This document shows positions 24,088-36,243 of a stretch of 64,000 bases of DNA, piece after piece. The DNA comes from Rotaria socialis. Lineage: Eukaryota; Rotifera; Eurotatoria; Philodinida; Philodinidae. The first letter of the stretch is position 1. The number at the start of each line of letters is the position of its first letter. The DNA lies in assembly GCA_905331475.1 (NCBI GenBank), contig CAJNYU010000005.1:108040-172039 (forward strand), written 5' to 3'. The position numbers and the translations under genes are program-made. The notes beneath the pieces are model-generated. The model was not told the DNA's origin and did no database searches. It worked only from the letters and a program-made list of their open reading frames with translations.

Positions 24088-25797
24088 ATGATATTATTCG
24101 AGATGATTGAATTCTTCGGCGTTATTAACAAGAAATGGACGATCAGTAAACCCATTACCACGTTGGACACTCTGATCCAGTTTATGGATAAGTTCCACTT
24201 TAATGCTATACAACTCGGAGCCAATCCAACTCAATTTTTGTTTTATCATCCTGATGGTGAACGTTATGGTCTTTGTGATCTTCGTACTTTATCATCATCC
24301 AGCACCAAATTTAAGGGTGTTCAATTGCATCAGATGAATGAAGAAGATATTGATGAACGAGTAAAAACCTTTAACATATATCAAGCTGAATTAGGCATAG
24401 AAATATCATTAAAAAAAAAGAAAAAGAAAACCAAACCCAAAAAATAAAACAAAAAACGAAGATCAACGAAGATTGGACGTATCGTAGACAATATGTCCAT
24501 CTTAGAAACCACCCCGGTCGAAGAAAACGGTCGTATACGATACAAATACGGCCCGTTTTACGTGCCGTATTTTCCCCGTATAACAGGGGCAGTAATACGG
24601 CCGTATATTCTATAGAATAAGATAATGTTACGCCGGTTTACACTGGTCCGTTTTGATCGACCTGGGCATTAGTTGTGATGAAAATACGATTGGTAGTCCA
24701 ATCAACATTGGTAAGTTCTATTCTCATTTCGGATAAACTTGAAAAAAAATCTCATATTGAAATCAACATCATTTACTGGGAATAACTCGATTCCTTGTAG
24801 AATCTACAACAACAACTAGCAAGATCTTCGACGGCAAACAATAATCAGCGGAAGATCATATTCCAATTATTCTTGAAATTGATCGCTGTACGAATATAAA
24901 CGACGAGAATGACGAAGAAGACGAAGAAGAGGAAAAAGAAACCAGTGAACAAGACGAAATGGTAAACCGTCCCTCGTTTCTCTTTCATCTATCACAGCGC
25001 AACAATCAGATTCAAAAAAAGGATGTTTTGAAAACTCTCCTATTGAAGAACTTCGTTCAATCAATAGAAAATTAGATTCAATAAAAAAACGGCCCAATCG
25101 AGTCGAAAATCTATCAACAGTAATTTATGAAATGGCATCTGAAAGACGCGTTATTCATTCTCTTCGCTCACTCGGTATGACTTCGATCGATGGACTATCC
25201 AGTGAATTTTATCACGTACATGAATATCAAACCGCTTTGATCTCTCTTGGACGTGAATTGGACAAGAATTATCGTCATCGATGGGCCTGTTACAATCACT
25301 ACGTTGACATCTCTCTCTGTCCTCAAACGATAGAAATAAGTTTGATGGGTAAGTTCGCACATTGTTATTTGCTTCAACGAACGTGAAGAGAGGAGACAAA
25401 AACAAATTCATATTCAGAAAAAAAATCTTCTCATTTGAGAAGAGTTCAAGTAATTTTTCATTTTCTACTCTTAGCAATAAGTCGACAACGAGTTCTTTCT
25501 TTGTTCAGTTTTTCTTCAACTGTTTTATATTCGAATATTATCATTCATTCATATCTAATAAAAATCTTTATGTCTTAGGTTTTGGTTGTTTGCCGAATGT
25601 TTCTGGGAGTTTGTCTTCTCCTCCACGTTCTACTTCATTCATATCGACTCGGCCTTCATCGTCCAACTTCAATTCATCTAGTTGGAACACGAACAAATAT
25701 AAATCGATATCGTATTCTCATGTAGCCGTCGTTGAAGCAACAACGTCTCCAGTGAATTTTTATCATCGATATATACAAACTATTATAAACAATGAAG
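24088..25797 (+). CDS. Unrecognised multi-exon gene, probably disrupted by a MITE
   Basis: The first exon opens at an ATG at 24088 (MILFEMIEFFGVINKKW) and reaches a TAA at 24445 after a Lys-rich run. A GTAAAA donor near 24361 and an AAG acceptor near 24468 could bypass that TAA in the same frame. The coding frame then meets the 155-bp element at 24512. Beyond it, exons 24669-24710, 24849-24944, 24998-25348 and 25579-25797 join by GT-AG introns in phase. They encode an acidic run (DEEDEEEEKE), a helical part (SPIEELRSINRKLDSIKK, MASERRVIHSLRSLGM) and a Ser-rich tail. Taking out the element with one CA joins the flanking exon in frame. The 3' exon is unresolved; 27099 may belong here. No family is recognised, and the copy may be a recent pseudogene. 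Confidence 0.5.
24512..24666. mobile_element. Foldback MITE, ACGG/CCGT word type, CA target duplication, in an apparent exon
   Basis: A 155-bp element starting CCCCGGTCGAAGAAAACGG and ending CCGTTTTGATCGACCTGGG. The two ends align as an imperfect ~19-bp inverted repeat. CA lies on both sides (24510-24511 and 24667-24668); because CA is not its own complement, this proves a direct duplication rather than a palindromic end. The interior contains ACGGCCGT, CGTATACG and CCCGTTTTACG-type words. It has no coding capacity. Confidence 0.8.
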
Positions 25798-26039
25798 GTG
25801 AGTCTTATTTTCTGTTTTAAACAGGTTTTCATAAGATATTTCGTTGAATTTATTCTATCTCTTCTTCGATCAATTGCTTCTCCAGTAATCATATCGACAA
25901 GCTTTTTCTCTTAGGCATGTCTAGTAAATTTCTGCAGCACTTCGTACATTAAGATCTATTGTTTGTACTCTTACAAAACCCTTGTTTAATTGACTTGTCT
26001 ATGAGCGACGCCTTGAAAAAAAGCATTTTACACACTAAA

Positions 26040-26165
26040 TAAAAATGCGTCGGCTGTATGTGTCGTGAATTTTTGTGTTGTGCTCTCCATTAAAAAAATG
26101 TGTCGTAAATTTTTGTGTCGCACTTAGAATGAAAAAAATGTGTCGTATATTTTTCGCGTTCTGTC
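26040..26165. repeat. Degenerate short tandem repeat, about 2.5 units
   Basis: Units beginning ATGTGTCG(T)GAATTTTTGTG recur at about 26057, 26097 and 26137 with interspersed AAAAAAATG. The period is roughly 40 bp and the units have diverged. No function is apparent. Confidence 0.55.
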
Positions 26166-26859
26166 AGTCGACTAGTCGTTCACCGTTTTGTTATGAACAT
26201 ACAGCGACATATAAGCAACATCGTTGAACGCATGGAAGATAAGCTCTCGAAATAAAATTTTCTTTGAATTTAATTCTTGATTACTTTATAATCAAGGAAT
26301 TGCCATCCCGATCCATGATCCGGGAAGGACTACACNNNNCGAATGAGTACCATAACGATGGAACTAACTTTATCATTGAAGAAAGAGGAGTATATATAGG
26401 GGGAATATGTGTCAGGGAATGAGTATACAAACGTCGATGAGTCAAGGAATAAACATATGACTGTAACAATATTACTCTGCATTTTCGTTTTAAATTTCTT
26501 GGTTACAAAATTGAAAATACAATTTATGAAAACTTAATTTTCGATGCCAAAACCCAATTTTTTTTAAGAAAAAAAGTCCTAATTCACAACCAGTGTAAAA
26601 AAAATTGTACCAGAAAATACGCTGAGATCTGTTTATATCGAAACAAAACATTTTTAAAACTGGATCAGCGAAGTAGCGGGTTACGTGGACAAGCCAATCT
26701 ACTGATGGATCATCAGTGATGATGCAATATCATCGTATAAACTTTTTCAGTTAGCGCTAATTTATTATTTGCTGATCATTTATCTATTTGCTGAACTATT
26801 GTTCAAATAAAAAATATTTCTTAAACTTGAATTTAAATATGAAAAATTCTTCTTAATTA

Positions 26860-26945
26860 GCAGGGCAGGGCAGCACACAAATTATTTGAAAATGATTTTG
26901 CCCTGCTAAGGCAGGGCAATAAAATTGGCCCTGTGGACACCTCTG
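26860..26945. repeat. Hairpin-rich segment resembling a transposon end
   Basis: AGCAGGGCAGGGCA and TTGCCCTGCTAAGGCAGGGC can pair as a hairpin, followed by GGCCCTGTGGACACCTCTG. Read on the minus strand the outer edge is CAGAGGTGTCCACAGGGCC, which resembles hAT-type ends. I could not find the opposite end or a target duplication, so this is a candidate only. Confidence 0.35.
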
Positions 26946-27098
26946 CTTTGCAACAATCATCGCTCATGTTCAATCAGGGATCGACAGTCGTTGTTAGTAG
27001 GTTATATCGAATTAAATCTTCGACTTCTATAGCACTGCCATTTTTTGGCAACTGTGACCTAACCTAGTCAGAATTAATATTATCTGTATGTTTTCAGG

Positions 27099-27242
27099 AT
27101 GCCCCGCTCAATGAAAACCTTAATTCGAAAGTTAATGCAATTGGAGCGACAACTAGTATTTATGAAAATATTGTACAACACGAACAATGATCATTTAATT
27201 GCCGGTCTAGCTCTATACACAATGCGAGGCAAAAAAGGGTGA
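27099..27242 (+). CDS. Possible small exon or 47-aa open frame
   Basis: A good acceptor (TTTTCAG ending 27097) precedes two overlapping open frames. One, from ATG 27099, reads MPRSMKTLIRKLMQLERQ and continues to a TGA at 27240-27242. The other, from 27098, reads DAPLNENLNSKVNAIGATTS to a TGA at 27188-27190. Upstream sequence near 26945-27000 (QQSSLMFNQGSTVVV) could be the previous exon. It may be the 3' end of the gene at 24088-25797. No family is recognised and the true frame is not decided. Confidence 0.3.
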   Translation: MPRSMKTLIRKLMQLERQLVFMKILYNTNNDHLIAGLALYTMRGKKG

Positions 27243-30200
27243 TTCCACCTTATTTGAGGATCTATTCTCCTCCTCCTTCGTACAAGCTATTCCGATTCTA
27301 GAAGATCTAAAGAACAATGATAGATTTTTTATCACTTGGTAGTTTATATTGGTCTTTTTTCCGCAAGCACTACTCTTTGTCTAAATCGTTTTTCAATGAT
27401 TGTTCATTTCCTATTGTATCACTGCTCTTTCTTCTGATCAAACTGAACTTAGTTCTCTTTTTCTTTTAATTCTATGAGCTTTTCTTTTAAACTATCAGTG
27501 ATGAATGATGATGTTAAAAAAATAAAGAAATAGTGTCATATACTTTATGAGGTATCAAACCAAACCTCAACTTATCTGTTCTTATTCTTACTTATTTTTT
27601 TTTCTGTTTCGTCTTTTTCTTGATATGTCATTATTTTTTATATGATTTCATGTCAACTAAACTTTCTGTTTTCTCTTTATTCACTTATTCGCCAATCTCA
27701 TCTTGTAACGTACTTTCTAATTTGTTAACCCCATCATTTGGGAACAATAAACTAAGAGAAAAAAAAATGTTAAAAAGAAAGAAATAACACTATCATTTAT
27801 TTTAGATGTTTGTCTCGATCGGACTGTCATATGGAATTTAAACTGTTGATGGATTTTTAGTAGGAGAGATTTAATGCTAATGGAAGATTTAGAACTATTG
27901 AGAGACAGTAGATGGATCTCTGCGTTTTAGGGTGTGGGAATAAGTAGTTCAATTATTTTGATGAATATCTTCGAAAAAATGAATATCTCAAACGAATATG
28001 TATTTTATATTTTTAAGCCTTTTAATTTACTAATATTATTTCATTTAGAAGAGTTGAAATGATCTCTTTGATTCTTTTAGGAATTTTCGATGAGTCAGAT
28101 TTTTTTTCTTTTTGAAAATCTATTTTTATTCCTATTTATCAACAAAATGTTTATTGTCAATCAATAAAAGTTATTGTTGAATTAAAAGCCGATAAACAAG
28201 AGTCGAAAATTGTCATACCATTGTGTGCATTGAATGTTTTATTGTGCCCAATAAAAATTTTACAATTGTATTGTCCAATTTATTGAATAAAATGACAATC
28301 TTATCATTGACTTTAGGTAGGAGAGTTCTATAGAAACTCTCATTACACGACTGAACTTACGCTACTGCTTTCATTAATAGTTTGGCACATTTATCGCTTT
28401 GATTTTATTTGTCTTGATATCATTTCAGTATATTAATGTTATTATTAACATTTATTAATGAAATCAAAAATCAATCTTATTTATTTAAGAAGTTTTAAAA
28501 TTTCAAAATTAATTTTAACGCTATAAAAAATGAATTTGATTAAATTAGAATTAGAATAAAATATTCGTTTTTTATTATTCGAATCTCATTCATAGATGAA
28601 TTCAATTTAATTAGTTCAATTTATCTTGAACAAATTGACATTCATATATTTATTTATTTCATTTTCCTTTAACATTCTTTTAGTTTATTTATAATATTTA
28701 TAATAAAAATGATCATTAAAACTTAATTTGTGTTGATAGAAGAAGTAGAAATTATTTTATTTTGATTGAAAAAAATTTTTTTATTTACTAAATTTTCGAA
28801 TAAATAGAGTTTAAAAAGGGTTCTGAACAAAGATTGAGCTCGTTCATAATCATTCATAAGAAACTGATTTATTGATAGTTATTGATTAATTTTATTTTTA
28901 TTTAGTTAAATTTCGCAATCGTTAATCTGTATAGATCTTAAATGAATACGAGAAAAACTGAAACTACTCAAAAATTTGATTTATTGATAAATTAAATCAA
29001 TATATTTTAATCGAAAAAAATCTATATTTCAGAAACGAGCAGGTAATATCGATTTAAATTTTTCAATGATTTTAGTAGATTTCAATGAATAGAAGAGTCT
29101 TATATAAAATATCTATTTATTATTTTAATATGTTTAAAAGAATAGTTATTTATAGAAATTTCTCATCTATTGAATCCTCGATAGATTAACTTTACTTTGG
29201 GGTTTATATGATTTATTATTTCAAATGAATCAATACCGAAATTATTGTATCAATGAGTTGAGTAAAATACTACTCTTGTTTTTTAAAGTTTTTATTCGAC
29301 AAAAAAGAATAAAGAATTGTTATCAATTTCTATTGGTTTTATTTTTCATGCAAAAAGATAATGATCGAATTTTTCGTTATCTTATTATTTATGTTTGATC
29401 AATCTTTAAGAAATTTATTTTCACAGAAATAACTTCAAGTCGTAAAAGAAATTTTTTTTAGATTATTTCATTTTTATTATTGTTTCAGAAATAGAAGCTA
29501 TTGAAAATCAATTTAAAACACTAAACTGAGTTTTCATTTAGAAGAAAAAATTCTTATTTATTGATCATTAACATGAGTGTATCATTAATAGAAAGATATG
29601 CAATCGAAGTCTAATAAAATTTTGCTGTTATTTTTCTCTTTGAATATTAACTTTCGAAAAAATCATTTTCGAAGAAGAAAATCAACAAATATTTATGGAT
29701 TTATTTTCTTTTGAAAAAATACAAATGATTATTTATCTATTTAAATCTAATCATTTTATTAATTAGATCAGGCAGAATAAAAGATGTTGTTCATAAGTAA
29801 ACAGTAACAATGAATAAACTTTATCAAATGAGACAGCTAGAAAAATTCATTTTACTAAATATATCGTTTTATAAATAAGTTTATTTATTCGATTAATGAA
29901 TTTTAGGAAAACGTTTTTCATAAATTCTTCAAAGAGTTTCATTTTCTATCAAAGAATCGAGACACATTAGAGAATATGCCTATACAATGGAAAAATCTAC
30001 GCTACGAAAAGAAATTCTTCTAAACTTTTCCAGATTGTAAGAAAAAAATCGATTGGAAAAAAGGGAAAAAAGAAGCAAGGCTAATTTTCATTTAAAATAA
30101 CTTTATATAAAAAATTAATTTGTTTCATTAGTCGATGAATAATGAAATAAAATTTCTTATGTTTAATATTGTTAACATCTAACCATAGAAACATGAAAAG

Positions 30201-30744
30201 TAATTTTCTGATAGAAAATCTCGAGTTTTATCGAACGTAAGATAGAGTTGAAAGTCAAAAAACGTTTTTTGAGTAACAAATTGAATTGTTTTGTATATAA
30301 AACAAGGCTACTATTATATATATATATATATTGGCATCAATGTTCAGATGAAAAATATTATCTTATCTAAAATCTGCAATATTTAAAATTCAATTTACGA
30401 ATAAAGTTAATTGTATGGTTAATAATTGAGTAAAGAAGATAATCTTCACATTTGTTTTTCAATAAAACATATCCTCAAAATAAATAAGAAAATTTAAAAG
30501 AAAAACTGATTATTCATATTTTCCATCAAATAAATCGATTTACTTATATTTTTAAATATTCTCAATCGAAATATGTAATTAAAATTAAAATTAAACTTAG
30601 ATTAAAATTCATTTTAAGAATAATATTTATAAAAATAAAATAGTCAGACATAAAATAGATCTATATTATTTAAAAAATAGAATGATAAGTTATTATGAGA
30701 ATGATTATAACAATTGTTTATCGATATGAATTTTCAAAACGAGT
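27243..30744. other. Gene-poor, very AT-rich stretch
   Basis: No coding frame with splice context is visible on either strand. An AT dinucleotide run occurs near 30314-30331. Otherwise there are only poly-A/T tracts. Confidence 0.5.
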
Positions 30745-31700
30745 AAAAGAACTCCTTTCATTGTCATTATGTAAACAAGTCTAGAAATGTATTATTTAAT
30801 ATTTTCTTATCATTTTCGATAAGCATAATTTACTTGAAATTCTTGATCAGTAACTTGTAAATTATTAACTCTTCTTTCCATGGTTGCCATCCATTCATGA
30901 TACATTTGTTCCCATGTCTCAATCTTTACTTAATATTAAATAAAATAAGGATAGAATTTATTTTTACTTCTTTTTTTGTTTCTTCCTCTCGTTGACATAA
31001 TTGAGCCATTTTTTCATCATGTTCTTTTTTCATTAATTCAAATTTATTCTATTTTAATTGAAAAATTTTCTTTGTTTTATTTGAAAACTATTTTGTTTTT
31101 CAATTTCTAATAATTGTTTTAAATCTGAAAATTTAAAACATGAATTAGAATTCGTTGTTGATGATTGGTGTAATTGTTGTTGTTGCTGCTTATTATTATC
31201 TTTTTGTTCGATCATTTTCTTCAATTGTGCAGTTGATTTTCTTTCAGATTTAATCATTCGTTCGAATTCTTCACATTTTTCTCATGATTTTATTTGTTCG
31301 GAACGATTTAATCTATTAAATAACGACAAATAAAAATTAGAGACAAGAGATAAATCCAGGAACAGCTGTGTTGACATATTATTTTTCGAGTTTGACAACT
31401 GTTGTTGCTTTATCACGACTTAATTCATCTAATTTTATTTTATAATCATTGATTTGACGTTCAAGCTTAATCAGAAAAAATAAAAATTGAAACTCTTATT
31501 AAAAGATTCTTCTTGTTTTTACTTCTGTGACTTTATTCTTAAAAGTAGAAATATTATCTTTTGTTTTTCTTGTTTGAATCGAGTTTGTACTTCGATTGGA
31601 AATTGCTTGAGATTTCTTCTGTTTTCTTTACTTAAATAAAGTTGCTTTCAATTGTTTCTTTCTGCAAATTGAACATCGATAGAGGTCGAGAATGTCTTCT
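30745..31700 (-). pseudogene. Degenerate intron-containing copy of the coiled-coil CxxC gene
   Basis: This segment aligns with 18225-19520 across exons and introns, so it arose by DNA duplication, not by retrotransposition. The exon encoding MYHEWMATMERRVNNLQV is almost unchanged. Exon 4 and neighbouring sequence are missing: the copy jumps from TTTGTTTTATTTGAAAACTA to TTTTGTTTTTCAATTTC, a deletion of roughly 250 bp whose two edges in the parent share ATTATTTTG. The start-codon region is also deleted, at a GATTT-type edge. One Cys codon of each CxxC pair is altered (SCFKF for SCFKC; TCATGA near 31283). It cannot encode the parent protein. Confidence 0.85.
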
Positions 31701-31987
31701 CTTGAGCCATATGAAGAAAATAGATCTGAGAAATATATTTTCCATATACAGCAATAGAAAAAATAGCCACGTCTTTCTCATATTCTGTATTTATTCAACA
31801 TATTGAGCTGTTTAGTTTAGTTTTCTAACGAAAGACAAAACAAAATCATAAATATTTTATTTAACTTCATATTTTCCAAATGTTTGAAGATGATTTTTCT
31901 CTTAGAATTACATGAATATCTTTAAGCAATATAGAAAAATGTTTGAAATATTCCTATTATGAAACTAGATTTGGTGTAGAACAAATG

Positions 31988-32059
31988 TCCGCGGTAGTAT
32001 AGTGGTGAGTATCCCCGCCTGTCACGCGGGAAACCGGGGTTCGATTCCCCGCCGCGGAG
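31988..32059 (+). tRNA. tRNA-Asp (GUC)
   Basis: A complete cloverleaf. The acceptor stem TCCGCGG pairs with CCGCGGA, followed by discriminator G. The D arm includes AGTATAGTGGTGAGTATC, the anticodon arm CCCGCCTGTCACGCGGG reads GTC in the loop, and the T arm CCGGGGTTCGATTCCCCG contains a standard B box. There is no intron. A second copy lies inverted at 35624-35695 and differs at one D-loop base (G here, T there). Confidence 0.97.
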
Positions 32060-32666
32060 TTTAAATTTTTATTTTTGTTGTAAACAATTGAAAGTTAAAT
32101 TTAATCTGTTACTATAGAACTCGTTATGCTAGGATTAAACTAGCTATGTATGCGTTGGTGAACGAAACTAAACTATTAGAATATTGCATTGCTGAGAAAA
32201 ATTTGGTAAAAGAATATGCAGAAATCTACTTTCCAAATTTAGTAACAACGATAAGATAAGCATTTTTTTCTTGTTTAAGTTAAGTTTTAAGTCATTTACT
32301 TAAATTTCTTTCAAGTTCTACAAATTAGTTATGTATCAATTTATTGGATAAAGTTCAAAATCAATCAATAATTACAATTCAGTATGTTTTATATGTCGAA
32401 TATTTTCCTTTTCACATTTAACTTTAAGTTTTCGAAATAGAAAGTGACTTGTCAAAAATATATATTTTTCTTTATAATAGATGATGATGTTTTTATATTG
32501 AAGTGATTATCATAATCACTAGCATTAAGTTAATTAATTGTTTCATCTTTGGGAAGGCAATATTTTCAAATTCTTTGTTATTAGTGTTCTATTGAATTTC
32601 TAAGAGAAATGTCTTCCGTTTAGTATCAATTATTTTTGATAATTATTCATTAATGTACAACATTAG

Positions 32667-32866
32667 CAGTAGTATCAAACTTGAAAGTTAAATTCAGTTG
32701 AAAATAGAAAATAGAAACTTTCAACAACTCATGGCGATAATTTCAACTTTTAAATCAATAACATTCTGAAGAATAGTGACTCACACATATATCGCCATAA
32801 GTTGAAAGTTGAAAGTTGAAATTTTCTATTTTCAACTGAATCCAAGTTTCAAGTTTGACACTACTG
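32667..32866. mobile_element. 200-bp foldback MITE with long terminal inverted repeats
   Basis: The ends, CAGTAGTATCAAACTTGAAA and the complement of TTTCAAGTTTGACACTACTG, pair over about 46 bp with few mismatches. A second inner pair (ATGGCGATA / TATCGCCAT) continues the fold. No coding capacity. No clear target duplication is visible. The CAGTAGTGTCAAACTTG start is like hAT-type MITE ends, but assignment is uncertain. Different from the CCCAGG group. Confidence 0.75.
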
Positions 32867-33792
32867 TTTAAAAATGGAAAGTATATGATTTTGTAGCTCG
32901 TGGAAATTGCTATGAATGAGTAAACAAAGATCTACTTCAACGCTCCTCGACAAATTTTTATGAGACTAAAAGTGAAGCGCTTCAGCTAAAAAACCTCCAA
33001 CAGTTAAGAATCGAACCAGTAGAATATAGCGAAAAATTTATTGAATAAACTTGATCTTATAGGAATCGATGCAGAACTAAATGCTCTATCTAATGAGACT
33101 AATCACATCTAGAAGCGGCGTTGCTGTAAAAATTTACCACCATGACGTTACGCCATGTGAATATCAATGTTGAAGAGAGTAGTATTCGCAGTACTCACCG
33201 CACTAAACATCATCAAATTGATGTGAAATAGCTATAAAAGAAGTCGGTGTACAATTCTACATCGGAATATACCAAATTTTAAACAATTCAAAAAATAGGC
33301 CGATTTGGCTTGTTATGCGCCGCCCTCCTTTGACGCATTTGATTGTTATTGGATCATCGATGACACATTATCAAGCTTTATCACTCAACCATTTTCCATC
33401 CAATACTTTTTCTTCGTCCATTCTTATGAAATTATGGTATGAAAAATGATTCAATGATTGTGCACAATATGGTGAGTTTATACAGGATTCTTTTAAATCA
33501 ATATTTTCGATACGATTATTTCTATTAAAATAATACAAAATAATTATCATCGGTTTCTGCAATCTTCATTGTTGCCTATTTGATCAAAACTTAGAAATAT
33601 AAACAAATTGTCTTTAGTCAGAATATTTGCACATTGTATATTTCACAGAACAAAAGGAGATGTGAGAAACCGTTACAAATAGTCAATCTTTCGAATAATA
33701 ACTAAATCATTTTTCTAGTATGAAGTGTATATAAATTAATATATTTTTAGAAAAATTTATTGAATCTCAAATGCTTTTCATTAACATGTGAG

Positions 33793-34210
33793 TTTATCAA
33801 CGCTTACAATGAACAATTAGTACCTCTCTTTCATCGTGTTTACCACATCTCGAAGAACTTACTTTGAATATTTGTACTGGCAATCGAGCTACATTTATTG
33901 AGGTGCCAGTCTTCATAATGATATTCTTATTAATATGCCACAACTTCGTAAATTAATTTTTTATATTTGTACCTATATTGGCCTGGATAAAATAACTCGA
34001 CGTTTGTCTTATGACGATATTCGAGTGAAGGCATATGTCATGTCTTTTCACTTCCGTTTTCGTTTGATTGCCTCAAATGCACTGGCAAGTGTGACACGAA
34101 ACTTCACAAGAGACGCAACGCGACTCAATTGTGATAAGATCAAGTCGCTAATTCTTGAAGAAACAATAGTACATTCAAGAGACTTTTATTTATATTTTCC
34201 TTCGTTGTAA
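33793..34210 (+). pseudogene. Decayed F-box/LRR-like gene fragment
   Basis: Three reading-frame pieces follow one another and only make sense joined: INAYNEQLVPLFHR (33793 on), LPHLEELTLNICTGNRATFI (from about 33840) and a frame carrying GASLHNDILINMPQLRKLIF (from 33902). Each change of frame needs a single-base indel. The content is leucine-rich-repeat-like (PHLEELTL, MPQLRKLIFY) and reminds me of a large bdelloid family of F-box/LRR-like proteins; that family link is from memory. After about 34090 the similarity fades. The frameshifts and the lack of an F-box start mark it as a pseudogene. Confidence 0.6.
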
Positions 34211-35623
34211 ATTGTATTGATTCTGAATATTTGAATTAAAATAATGACGGAAATATTTGTGTTGCTTTTGTTACTCTATTCAACTATCGGTAGTTTGATG
34301 TCAATATATGAAACTGAATTAGTTATTCTATATTAAGCAGCGATTCAGACTTTCGCTCCATCGTTTGAAAGAAAAAAGAAAATAAGTAGGAAATTGATCA
34401 GGAAAACGAGACCGACACAGGAAAAACGTCTTGAACAATTCATAAATTGAGCCTCAGACCATGAGATGACTAACTCAACTTCGAACATTAATGGAGACCT
34501 AAATAACTAATTACAATTCGAAAATAAATTTGAAAAAAGTGATCGAATATTCATTATCATATATTGATTTTTTTAATAGCTATGAAGATTTATTTAAAAC
34601 TGTAGTAATTCACCTAAATCATTCGTCAAAAATAACAAATTTATATTTATCAAGTGCAATTATAAGTATGATTCTATACAATGAAATGAAGACTAATTAG
34701 AATATAGAAAACAAAATTTTTGTTCAATAATACAATTATATTTTTTTATAGTTGAACAAAAAATAAGAGAATTATTAAAAGTTATTGGAGACCGAAAAGT
34801 AGCTTTTCTCTACAAAAATAAGTTAACTATATAAATTCTCGAGGATTTTTCGGGTTGATTATTGGTATAAAAAGAAATTTAATAATATCCTTTAAGTTGA
34901 CGATAAATTCGAGCAATTCCAAAAAATGTTGTTTGCAAGAAAACGAACCACTTGTAGGCATGAAGAAAGCAAAAATAAAATATAATGATTTTCGAAACTG
35001 TAAGATCAATAATGTTTGTAATGAATTGAGTTTCAAAAACAAATTGTATAAGTTTTTCTAAGAAGATCTTAGTGAATAAACAGTCAAGAAATATGATAAG
35101 CATTTCGAAACGATTCATTCTCTGGTCAGCACATATGGATCCTACTTGGCCAATCAAAGTTTTCAAAAACATTCATTTATTGAATAACATACAATGCATT
35201 AGACATTGCTCGAAAGAAAGCCATCTCAAAACATAGAATAATCATCTCTTGGACATTTTAATATAAGTAAACTGTTGAACAAAAACAAGTAAATACATGA
35301 AGAAAATCAAGGTATTCTTTAGAACTGATGAGTAAATTGCGTCCGAATTTGTTGTAAATAACATTTTTTATGGTATTGAACCAAAACGTGATCATTGATG
35401 GTAATATATAATGAAATGAAGCATAAATTTATTTGTTCTATCTATCGACATCGTCACATACATTATCTTTGAATGAATTAAATTAATATACGTATTGTTT
35501 TTTAAGAAAAATTTTAAAAAAAAGTGAAATAGGCAGTTTGAAAAATACTCTTAGAATAGTGTTGAATGCATATATGTAAACAGTAACAGGACATAAAAGA
35601 ATGAGAAAGGAAAAAAAAGAGAA
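34211..35623. other. Intergenic, no confident gene
   Basis: Overlapping open frames on both strands at 34827-35172 have no splice sites or recognisable motifs, and look like chance. AT-rich throughout. Confidence 0.45.
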
Positions 35624-35695
35624 CTCCGCGGCGGGGAATCGAACCCCGGTTTCCCGCGTGACAGGCGGGGATACTAACCACTATACTACCGCGGA
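35624..35695 (-). tRNA. tRNA-Asp (GUC), second copy
   Basis: The reverse complement folds as a full tRNA with acceptor stem TCCGCGG/CCGCGGA, anticodon GTC in CCCGCCTGTCACGCGGG, and T arm CCGGGGTTCGATTCCCCG. It has AGTGGTTAGTATC in the D arm, the more usual eukaryotic form. It is inverted relative to the copy at 31988, 3.6 kb away, and flanks do not obviously match. Confidence 0.97.
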
Positions 35696-36243
35696 CAGAA
35701 ACTATTCTTATCAGTTCAGATTGTCATCTATAGTTTTCATTTGAAAATTATGTTTTAAGTAAATAAGACGTGTATCGTAGAATATTTAACAAAAACTGTG
35801 TATTTATATAGAGTTAAGCTATATTAAACGAAATCAAGATACCTTGAAAGTTTTTCGAACTGTCATTAGAAAAGAAATTATCAAGTATTATAAAACATTA
35901 GAAAATAATTCAGTTTGTCTTTAAAGTTGTTTCTTTTAATAGATCATAAAGTAGATTATAGTAAAATAACAAATAATGAGTATATAATTTCTATGAAATA
36001 AAATTGTTTTTCGATAAATTCATTTTATAGTTATAAATTCATGATTCATTGAATTAATAACTACGGAATTCTATTCTCTAATATTATTCTAAGAAAATTA
36101 TGTAAATATTCGATTATTCAAAATATACAAATAAACTTAATTTATTATAGCGTTAATAGGAAATTGTTTTCTGATTAAAAGCAATAGATTCTTTTTCCGT
36201 AAAAAATGTTTTAATAAGATTTATAGCAATCGGACAATTAATC

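Noticed and set aside
25151..25477. 108-codon minus-strand frame opposite the exon at 24998-25348
   Set aside because: Antisense to a spliced, phase-consistent exon; taken as a shadow.
34827..35172. Overlapping 68- to 97-codon frames on both strands
   Set aside because: Hydrophobic low-complexity content from AT-rich DNA, no splice sites or motif.
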